Positions 7,781-14,201 of a stretch of 64,000 bases of DNA are shown piece by piece (position 1 is the first letter of the stretch; every line of letters begins with the position of its first letter). A program made the position numbers and the translations under genes. The DNA comes from Clostridiales bacterium (lineage in GTDB: Bacteria; Bacillota; Clostridia; Oscillospirales; Oscillospiraceae): contig SFLD01000019.1 of NCBI GenBank assembly GCA_004553545.1, positions 1 through 64,000 on the forward strand, read 5' to 3'. The notes below the pieces were generated by a model. It searched no databases. It was given only the letters and a program-made list of their open reading frames with translations, and was not told the DNA's origin.

Positions 7781-8569
7781 TCACCCTCTTTCCAGTACCA
7801 CGATCCGGTTGGAGAGGTCCCGGATGGCGGGGATCCTGTGGAGCAACCGGTAGATGGGCACGAAGACGGCCATCCCCTCAGTGAGGCAGTGCTCCCCGGC
7901 GTAGCGGAAGCCCGGCAGCAGGGCGGCAAAGGTCCTGCCGTCCTTCACGCCGAAGGTGAATTTGGCGCGGCTGTCCTCGATGGACTTCTCCTTGAAGCGC
8001 CTCGCCATGGTGGGATTCATGGTCTCCGCCAGGACGGTGACTTTGGGGAAGCGCTGGGCGATGACGGCGAAGATTTGCTGGATGTCCGCCTCATTTAGGT
8101 ACATGGTGAGGCCCTCGAGGATGACGAGGACGGGGGCGTCCTTCTCCACGATCTCGGCGCCCCAGTCGTCCATGGCGGACATGGCGATCTGGGTGACGGC
8201 GCCGCTCTCCGGCAGCAGGCGCTGCCGGACGGCCATGGTCTCCGGCAGGTCCAGGTTATACCAGTGGGCGTAGCCGGACATCCGGCAGCAGCGGGTGTCC
8301 AGCCCGCAGGCGATGTTCACCACCACCGCGCCGGGGTGCTGACGGAGCCAGTCTCCCACCAGCTCATCCAGCACCAGGGTCCGGGCGATGACACCGCTCC
8401 GCATGGCGGTATCCTTCTCGGCGAGCGTGAAGTCGTAGTCCAGCCGGGCGATGAGCTCCTCCGCCTTCTTATCCTGGATGACGCCCCGGCCCTGGGACTC
8501 CCGGGCACGGGCGTAGAGGGTCTGCAGCATGGTCTCCGGCACACCGGAGAGGGTGATCTTTTCAGGCAT
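7781..8569 (-). CDS. LCMT/TcmP-like class I SAM-dependent O-methyltransferase
   Basis: This 262-residue protein shows VVVNIACGLDTR at about 82-93 and WYNLDLPE at 103-110, the hallmark SAM-site motifs of the LCMT/TcmP superfamily. It is a paralogue of 1430-2281, with the same opening organisation (ITLSGVPETML against a VQETLVIPLYGR segment). The start overlaps a DUF6796-like gene by 8 nt. As at the other end of the operon, an LCMT gene is adjacent to a DUF6796 gene. Confidence 0.8.
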   Translation of the reverse strand: MPEKITLSGVPETMLQTLYARARESQGRGVIQDKKAEELIARLDYDFTLAEKDTAMRSGVIARTLVLDELVGDWLRQHPGAVVVNIACGLDTRCCRMSGYAHWYNLDLPETMAVRQRLLPESGAVTQIAMSAMDDWGAEIVEKDAPVLVILEGLTMYLNEADIQQIFAVIAQRFPKVTVLAETMNPTMARRFKEKSIEDSRAKFTFGVKDGRTFAALLPGFRYAGEHCLTEGMAVFVPIYRLLHRIPAIRDLSNRIVVLERG

Positions 8570-9269
8570 GTTCCATTCCTCCCTTGACGGTCTGTTTGGC
8601 GCAGAGGGCGCTGGCCAGCATCCAGAGAAGCAGCGCCGCGTTGCCGGAGCCCTGGCTCAGCACGAAGTCCCAGGTGGAGATCTCCGCCCCCAGTGCCTGC
8701 CGGAGGTCCGGGATCCCGGCGAAAACGATCTGCCAGACCAGCATGTGGACGAGGGCCATTTTCCGGGGCAGGATGGACCGCCCGGAGGCCACTGCCCAGA
8801 AGCTGGTCAAAATCAGCGCGATCATGCCGAAATAGGGCAGGATCAGCGCCGCCGTCAGGCGCTGGTACTGGCCCAGGACCAGGGCCGCTGTCTCCTCCCG
8901 GCCCAGGATAGGCCCTAAGGTGCTGGTCCAGTCCGCAAGGCTCCCGATGAGGAGATGGATCACCCCGGCGGAGCTGACATAGACCGCGCCGGAGACGGTG
9001 ATGAGCCAGCGGAGCCTCCGGCACTCCGGCCGGATCTGGGCGCGGGCCGCCCGGACGGTGAAGTAACTGAGGGCCATGCCCAGGACCCCCGTCCCCAGCA
9101 GCAGCGGCAGCCGCCAGGCGGGGTAGCTGCCGTTAAGATAAGCCTCCCGCAGGAAGAGGCCGCTGTCCCCGGCGCTGGCGGGGATGACGCTGAGGCAGAG
9201 GTCCCCCACCAGCATCAGAGCGCCGCTGAGGGCGCCCAGGAGACAGTCCCTCCGATAGGTGTTTTTCAT
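8562..9269 (-). CDS. DUF6796-like polytopic membrane protein (copy 3)
   Basis: This 235-residue protein has about seven predicted membrane segments. The N-terminal GALSGALMLVGDLCLS matches the G-x-L-x-x-x-GD signature of this family, and ILPRKMALVHML aligns with the late PRW region of copies 1 and 2. It is translationally coupled to the upstream methyltransferase (ATGA overlap at 9266-9269). Function is unknown. The presence of three paralogues in one transcript suggests that the membrane component is central to whatever the operon does. Confidence 0.75.
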   Translation of the reverse strand: MKNTYRRDCLLGALSGALMLVGDLCLSVIPASAGDSGLFLREAYLNGSYPAWRLPLLLGTGVLGMALSYFTVRAARAQIRPECRRLRWLITVSGAVYVSSAGVIHLLIGSLADWTSTLGPILGREETAALVLGQYQRLTAALILPYFGMIALILTSFWAVASGRSILPRKMALVHMLVWQIVFAGIPDLRQALGAEISTWDFVLSQGSGNAALLLWMLASALCAKQTVKGGMEHA

Positions 9270-9955
9270 CCGGCTTCCCCCTTCCGGCAGACGAACCAGG
9301 CGATGCTTTTGAGATGGCCCACCCGGGCGCCGGCGTACATCCCGGAGAGCCGCTGCCGCAGGCTCTCCACGGTCTCATAGGGCGGGGTGAAGAAGTGCCT
9401 GGGCTGGTAGAGGCGGCGGATGAACCTGTCCGTCCGCGGATGCTCTCCCTCCACATAGAAGCAGCCGCAGAAGACGCCGCTGGGCTTCAGCACCCGGCAG
9501 GTCTCCTGGTAGGCGGCCTCCTTATCCGGGAAGGCGTGGAATCCGTTCAGGGAAAGGACGGCGTCGAAGCTCCCGTCCGGGAAGGGGAGAGCCCCCACAT
9601 CCCCCTGCTGAAAACGGACGTTGGAAAGGCCCAGGCGCTGGGCCTTCTCCCGGGCCTGGGCCATCATGTCCGGGGAGTAGTCGAGACAGGTGATCTCCGC
9701 CTGGGGGAGGGTCTGGTAGAGGGGCATGGTGAGGATGCCCGTCCCCACCGGGACCTCCAGGAGCCTGCCGGCAAAGCCCTCCGGAATGCCGGAGAGCGCC
9801 TCCTCCAGGTAGGCGTCGCACTCCGCCTTGTCCATGTCCCAGACCAGGCGGCAGACCGCCCTCCCCGGCCCGGTGGAGCAGGTGATCATCCCGTCGTAGA
9901 AGCTGCCGCTTCCCGTCAGGCGGTAGGCGTTTCGGATGCTTTCCTTCCGGTCCAT
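9266..9955 (-). CDS. UbiE-type class I SAM-dependent methyltransferase, first gene of the operon
   Basis: The start is the ATG at 9953-9955 behind GGGAGGGAG. Upstream in-frame sequence is leader. The 229-residue protein carries LLEVPVGTG at about 65-73 (motif I, with a rare Val-Pro in place of the usual DxGCG), LDYSPDMMAQA (motif post-I), GDVGALPFPDGSFDAV at 119-134 and RVLKPSG at 154-160. It is the promoter-proximal gene of a 13-gene transcript with a leader of about 220 nt containing an iron-box-like palindrome. Confidence 0.8.
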   Translation of the reverse strand: MDRKESIRNAYRLTGSGSFYDGMITCSTGPGRAVCRLVWDMDKAECDAYLEEALSGIPEGFAGRLLEVPVGTGILTMPLYQTLPQAEITCLDYSPDMMAQAREKAQRLGLSNVRFQQGDVGALPFPDGSFDAVLSLNGFHAFPDKEAAYQETCRVLKPSGVFCGCFYVEGEHPRTDRFIRRLYQPRHFFTPPYETVESLRQRLSGMYAGARVGHLKSIAWFVCRKGEAG

Positions 9956-10041
9956 CGTTTTCTCCCTCCCAACCTCTTCGATCCCGGGAAGGCCGGAGCA
10001 GACAGCGGAGCTTCCGTCCGCCGGTCTTCGGCGCTCCCCAA

Positions 10042-10059
10042 GGTTAGCAAAGACTAACC
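10042..10059. promoter_or_regulatory. Iron-box-like palindrome in the leader of the 13-gene operon
   Basis: GGTTAGCAAAGACTAACC matches the 18-bp consensus GRTTAGCnnnnGCTAACC that also occurs in the feo locus (40320, 45615, 45680, 45714). It lies downstream of the inferred transcription start and 87 nt upstream of the first start codon. A DtxR-type repressor is the likely ligand (inference). Confidence 0.65.
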
Positions 10060-10157
10060 CCAGGCCCTGGAAAAGCCGCCTTCCGGCGGCCCGCACCGTT
10101 TCGGCGCTTTCCCCTCTCCGGCGGCCAGAGCCGATCCCGGAGTGCGGGACCCCGGGG

Positions 10158-10175
10158 CGTTAGCCTGGGGTAACC
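10158..10175. promoter_or_regulatory. Second, degenerate iron-box-like site next to the -10 box
   Basis: CGTTAGCCTGGGGTAACC keeps the left half and most of the right half of the same 18-bp motif. It ends 6 nt downstream of the -10 box of the operon promoter, where a bound repressor would block transcription initiation. The geometry is the same as at the feo promoter. Confidence 0.6.
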
Positions 10176-10181
10176 GTTTAT

Positions 10182-10210
10182 ATTATAGGAATCCTTTCCT
10201 CCGCTGTCAA
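10182..10210 (-). promoter_or_regulatory. Sigma-A promoter of the 13-gene operon
   Basis: A perfect TTGACA (10205-10210), a 17-nt spacer and a perfect TATAAT (10182-10187) lie on the minus strand. No competing promoter of this quality was seen inside the tightly overlapping operon. Confidence 0.85.
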
Positions 10211-10415
10211 GGCGTCCGGCGAAAAAGATGCCCCGCCTGCCTGCCATTTTTTTCGTGAAAAAGCGGCAATGGAAAACGAAGAAACGCCGCTCCCCTTGTT
10301 TCCACATTGTTACCGTTTGTTTCCTCCCTGTTCTTTCTTCCCGCCGGGAAACATGCTATCATGGCGGCATGAAATCTTCCGGGCCCCGGCCCGGTCATGC
10401 GAAAGGAGAACCCCC

Positions 10416-11195
10416 ATGCGTGCTTTCCGTACCCTCGCCGCCCTGCTGGCGGTGCTGACCCTCAGCGCCTGCGGCGCTCCCGCCAATGGCTCCGCCTCCT
10501 CCGCCCCCTCCGGCTCCGTATCCTCCGCCGGAAGCGCCGCCTCCGCCCAGGACCCCCTGCCTGCGGACCCCGCCGAGGATTCCCTGGCTGTGGGCGACAG
10601 CTACGCGCTCTACCGCCAGGTCACGGTCTCCAACGGCCGCATCCTGACCCTCATCGCCCACGGGGAGCGGCAGGACGAGACCTGCTTCGGCATCTCCTCC
10701 ATTGACGTGAAGGACGGCGATACCCTGGTCCAGACCCTCTCCCTTCACGACGGCATCGTGGCGGGCAACGCCTACGACGACTTTGAGGACCCCCTGGCGG
10801 CGGACGCCACCCGGACCTTCGACCTCGCCTCCGGCCTGGACACCCAGGACTACAACTTCGACGGCTTCCCTGATCTTGCCATCACCGAGTTCTGGGGTAC
10901 CGCCAACGAGCGCAGGCTCCTCTGGCTCTGGGATGACAGCGCCGGGGAGTATACCTTCGCCCTGCCTCTCGTTGGCACGGACATCCGCCTGGACGAGAGC
11001 GCCCAGGCCGTCGTCGCCTCCGCCAACAACGGTGCGGAGTACATTACCACCACCTACGCCCCCGTCCTTGACGGCCAGCTTCAGAAGGTCCAGGAGACCG
11101 TAGAGACCTACTACTCCGACACCGATACCGGTATCAAAACCGTTACCCATGCCCTCATCGACGGCGAATGGGTCCTGGTGGAGGACAATAACTGA
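10416..11195 (+). CDS. Lipoprotein of unknown function
   Basis: The start is the ATG at 10416-10418 behind GAAAGGAG. The 259-residue product has a signal peptide ending in the lipobox LSAC-G, then a Ser/Ala-rich linker and a globular domain with a DYNFDGFPDLAI stretch, as in FG-GAP/VCBS-type extracellular calcium-binding repeats. It should be anchored on the outside of the membrane. It is transcribed away from the 13-gene operon. The 460-nt interval between them holds that operon's leader and promoter. No partner or pathway is evident. Confidence 0.7.
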   Translation: MRAFRTLAALLAVLTLSACGAPANGSASSAPSGSVSSAGSAASAQDPLPADPAEDSLAVGDSYALYRQVTVSNGRILTLIAHGERQDETCFGISSIDVKDGDTLVQTLSLHDGIVAGNAYDDFEDPLAADATRTFDLASGLDTQDYNFDGFPDLAITEFWGTANERRLLWLWDDSAGEYTFALPLVGTDIRLDESAQAVVASANNGAEYITTTYAPVLDGQLQKVQETVETYYSDTDTGIKTVTHALIDGEWVLVEDNN

Positions 11196-11272
11196 CCTGC
11201 CCCCTGTGGACGCTCCCATCACCGGCAGCCGCCGCAGGACAAATGGCTGGAAAACAGACGGAGGACACTTCC

Positions 11273-11608
11273 ATGAAGATCACCATCGATTTCGGACACC
11301 CCTACTTTGACGCCGAAACCATACGGTGCCTCACGCCGGATGACCTGAATGACTTCTACGCGGAGGCAGGCGAAGTCGACCAGCTGAATCTCTTCTTTGT
11401 GCTGGAGGCGTCGCTGCACCGGCTGCAAGGCGAAAAGGATCGGAAGACCTCCGCCCGCTGCGCATTTCTCATGGCGTACTACCTCTTTATCGCGCTGACA
11501 CCTCCGGCGTCCTTCGAGCTGGCCGAGTTCTACATCGACCGGGCGCTGGAATGGGATGAGACCCCGGAATACCGGCACTGGAAGGAAACCATCGACGAGG
11601 GAAATTGA
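11273..11608 (+). CDS. Small protein of unknown function
   Basis: The start is the ATG at 11273 following GGAGGACACTTCC. The 111-residue product is soluble and largely helical (SFELAEFYIDRALEWDE looks like half of a TPR-type repeat). I do not recognise a family. It follows the lipoprotein gene by 77 nt and may be co-transcribed with it, ending at the hairpin at 11638-11667. Confidence 0.6.
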   Translation: MKITIDFGHPYFDAETIRCLTPDDLNDFYAEAGEVDQLNLFFVLEASLHRLQGEKDRKTSARCAFLMAYYLFIALTPPASFELAEFYIDRALEWDETPEYRHWKETIDEGN

Positions 11609-11637
11609 CTTCTCCCCCGCCATCTCTTGAAAAGGAA

Positions 11638-11667
11638 AACGGCGTGACCCTTTGGGGGCACGCCGTT
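11638..11667. terminator. Bidirectional terminator hairpin
   Basis: The inverted repeat AACGGCGTG...CACGCCGTT lies between the converging small-protein gene and the MFS gene. It is bounded by A-rich sequence on the left and T-rich sequence on the right, so it can serve both strands. Confidence 0.7.
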
Positions 11668-11681
11668 TCCGTTTTCCTCTT

Positions 11682-12926
11682 TTACTCCCCCGTCTCCGCC
11701 GGGCAGCGCAGCACCTCCGCCACGTCCTTCCTCCGCCGGAACACCGTCCCCCAGCAGAAGAGCAGGGTGCCGAGCGCCCCCACGGTGACGCAGAGCCGGT
11801 AGTCCAGCACCTCGCCCAGCAGCCCCATCCCCAGGGACAGGAGACTGCTGGCCGCCGTCAGCAGCACGGAGCCATAGGCGTTCACCCGGGCCCGGAAGCG
11901 CTCCGGCAGGTAGCTCTGCACCGCCGCCTGGCGGATGGCGGCGCTGTTGATGCCGAGAAAGCCGCAGACCGCCCGGTTCACCAGCATCAGGGGGTAGGGA
12001 AGCCACAGGAGGCAGGCGTCCATGCTCTCATAGAGCTGGTAGACGAAGAACGTAAAGGGAAAACGCTTGTCAGGCTCCAGCCGCCAGCGGTAGCGCACCG
12101 CCCCGCCCACGGTCCGGCCCAGAAACTCCGCCACGGAGAAGAGGGAGTACATCCCTGCCGTGAAGCCCGGGGCCGTCCGGAAGAAAGCCACGAGAAGCGG
12201 CGCATAGCCCGCCGCCACGCCGTTGGTGACGGCCATGTAGTCATAGAGAGCCCGGAGCCCCCGCTCCCCCTTCAAAAACTCCGCCGCCTCCCGGATGTCC
12301 CCCCACCAGGTCTTCAGGGAAAAGAGCGGCTCCCCGCTCTCCCGCCGGGTCTCTGTCACCTGGATGCGGTTCTCGATCCCCGCCGCGAGAAGGGACAGCA
12401 CCGCCTGGATCAAAAGCAGCACCGCCACTCCCAGATGCTCGAAAAGCAGGGCCGCCAGGGGCATCATCAGCACCTTCAGGACCGGGTACAGCATGGAGGA
12501 GACGGTGTAGCCCTTCTCCTCCTGCCCTTTCGGCAGCACCAGGGGATAGAAGCTCTCGTAGGCCAGCTCGTCGAAGCTCCCGAGACACGCCAGCAGCAGG
12601 GAAAAGCCCAGATACGCCCCGTAGGAGAACTCGCAGCGCAGCAGGTACAGCCCCGCGAGCCCATAGAGCACCCCGTTCACGATGTCCCCGCCCACGAGGA
12701 AGGGCTTTCGCGGCAGCCGGTCCATCAGCGGGGCCAGGAAGAGGGGCAATATCACATAGGGAAAGAGCTGGATGGCCACGATGACCGCCGCCGCCAGGGT
12801 GCTCCCCGTCTCGTCAAAGACCAGGAACGAGAGGGCGAAGCCGCTGAGGATGCCCCCCGCCGCCCCCAGGGCCGTGGCCGCCGTGATGCGGCAGAAATCC
12901 TTCGTCCAAAGCGCGTCTTTTCTCAT
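11682..12926 (-). CDS. MFS-type transporter
   Basis: The start is the ATG at 12924-12926 behind GAGGTGAG. This 414-residue protein has about 12 predicted membrane helices and the loop APLMDRLPRKPFLVGGD between helices 2 and 3, which corresponds to motif A of major facilitator proteins. It is probably a drug or metabolite exporter. It lies about 100 nt downstream of the XRE/TPR regulator on the same strand, separated by a hairpin at 12973-13015. The regulator may control it. Confidence 0.8.
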   Translation of the reverse strand: MRKDALWTKDFCRITAATALGAAGGILSGFALSFLVFDETGSTLAAAVIVAIQLFPYVILPLFLAPLMDRLPRKPFLVGGDIVNGVLYGLAGLYLLRCEFSYGAYLGFSLLLACLGSFDELAYESFYPLVLPKGQEEKGYTVSSMLYPVLKVLMMPLAALLFEHLGVAVLLLIQAVLSLLAAGIENRIQVTETRRESGEPLFSLKTWWGDIREAAEFLKGERGLRALYDYMAVTNGVAAGYAPLLVAFFRTAPGFTAGMYSLFSVAEFLGRTVGGAVRYRWRLEPDKRFPFTFFVYQLYESMDACLLWLPYPLMLVNRAVCGFLGINSAAIRQAAVQSYLPERFRARVNAYGSVLLTAASSLLSLGMGLLGEVLDYRLCVTVGALGTLLFCWGTVFRRRKDVAEVLRCPAETGE

Positions 12927-12972
12927 GTTTCTCACCTCGCCTTCCAGCATAGCACACCCAGGGAGGCGAAGA

Positions 12973-13015
12973 AAGCCCCTTGCTTTGGGAAAATCCATCC
13001 CACCGCAAGGGGCTT
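12973..13015 (-). terminator. Hairpin between the XRE/TPR regulator and the MFS gene
   Basis: AAGCCCCTTGC (12973-12983) pairs with GCAAGGGGCTT (13005-13015) around a 21-nt loop. No strong T run follows, so it may be an attenuating structure rather than a full terminator. Confidence 0.4.
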
Positions 13016-13030
13016 ACCGCATGATTTCTT

Positions 13031-14167
13031 TCAGTTGTCAGGAAAATCCTCGAAAAGCCGCACTGCCTCCCGGTACTGGCGGTTGGCCTTGTACCACGCC
13101 AGCACCCAGGGCCGGTGGAAGCGGGCGTAGCCCACCGGCAGCTCCCGCCGGATGCGCCGGAAGCAGCGGAGCAGCCGCTCCCCATACCCGGGATCGTGGA
13201 GGTAATCCTCCCGTTCCAGGCGGCAGCGCACCAGGGCCAGCATCTCCCGGGCCAGGCTCTCCTCCACCGGGCAGTTTTCGGCGGCGCAGAGGGGCTCCGC
13301 CCGGTCCAGCATCGCCAGGGCCTCATCCTTCCGCCCCAATTGTTCCAGGCAGATGGCCCGCTTGTGGAGGGTCATGGCGTCCCCCTCCCCCAGGGCGGCG
13401 AGCAGCGGCAGGGCCGCCGCCGCATCCCCCTGCTCTAAGAGGCTGGCCCCGCTGTTGTAGCGGATGCCCCGCAGGCTCTCCGGGTCCCCGATGGCTTCCG
13501 CCAGGTGCTCCGCCGCCTGGTAGTGGGAGCGCATCCGCCCCAGCTCGCCAAGATCCGAGTAGCAGTTCCCGAGATAGATTCGGCAGGAGAGCATCAGGCA
13601 CACGTATCCCCGCTCCGCCGCGGCGGCGTGGGCCTCCGTCAGGGCCTCCACCGCCTGGGCGTAGCGGCCCCGGCGGTAGCTCTCCCGGCCGGAGAACAGC
13701 AGGAAGAGAGGCTGCGGGTCCAGGGCCAGGGCCCCGGCCCAGTCCCCCTGCAGGCAGCGCTGCATGGCCAGCCCCTCCCGGTCCAGGAAGGGCTCCCAAT
13801 CCTCCGGTAGGGGCTCCATCCGATCCTGCCGGAAGGCCGCCAGCAGGGCGTAGTCCACCCCCAGCCGTCCCCGGCGCAGCGCCTCCGTCCGGGGCGCCAA
13901 AGCGTCGAAGCGGGCGTGAAAGCCCCCGTCGTCCCCCATCCGCAGCCGCTCCCGGCACTCCGCCAGGGCGGCGGCGTCGGCCTCGTCCACCTCCCAGGGG
14001 ATGTCCAGCCGGGCAAAGAGGGCCCGCAGCACCTCCTCGGACGCCTGGGCCTTCCCCTGCTCCACCTTGGAGAGGTAGGACACCGCGCAGATGCCCCGGC
14101 AGACGCCCTCCTGGCTCCAGTCCCGCCGCAGCCGCTCCCGCCGGATCAAAAGCCCCGAGATGTCCAC
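13031..14167 (-). CDS. XRE-family regulator with C-terminal TPR-like repeats
   Basis: I favour the GTG at 14165-14167 (product begins MDISGLLIRRERLRRDWSQ). A TTG at 14192-14194 would add nine residues. The N-terminal 60 residues form a Cro/CI-type helix-turn-helix (WSQEGVCRGICAVSYLSKVEQG). The rest is helical repeats (NCYSDLGELGRMRSHYQAAE, then KRAICLEQLGRKDEALAMLD). This is the layout of RRNPP-type regulators that bind peptides through TPRs. No signalling peptide gene was found next to it. The nearest target candidate is the MFS gene downstream. Confidence 0.7.
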   Translation of the reverse strand: MDISGLLIRRERLRRDWSQEGVCRGICAVSYLSKVEQGKAQASEEVLRALFARLDIPWEVDEADAAALAECRERLRMGDDGGFHARFDALAPRTEALRRGRLGVDYALLAAFRQDRMEPLPEDWEPFLDREGLAMQRCLQGDWAGALALDPQPLFLLFSGRESYRRGRYAQAVEALTEAHAAAAERGYVCLMLSCRIYLGNCYSDLGELGRMRSHYQAAEHLAEAIGDPESLRGIRYNSGASLLEQGDAAAALPLLAALGEGDAMTLHKRAICLEQLGRKDEALAMLDRAEPLCAAENCPVEESLAREMLALVRCRLEREDYLHDPGYGERLLRCFRRIRRELPVGYARFHRPWVLAWYKANRQYREAVRLFEDFPDN

Positions 14168-14201
14168 GCCAACGCCCCCATTCTCAATTCTCAATTATCC
14201 A

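Noticed and set aside
748..9955. Biosynthetic gene cluster for a known siderophore
   Set aside because: No NRPS, NIS synthetase, PKS or nicotianamine-synthase-like gene is present, so the iron-box link alone does not justify a siderophore call.
10230..10415. N-terminal extension of the lipoprotein gene from 10269
   Set aside because: The extension lacks a ribosome binding site and would bury the signal peptide. The ATG at 10416 with GAAAGGAG gives a proper lipobox protein.
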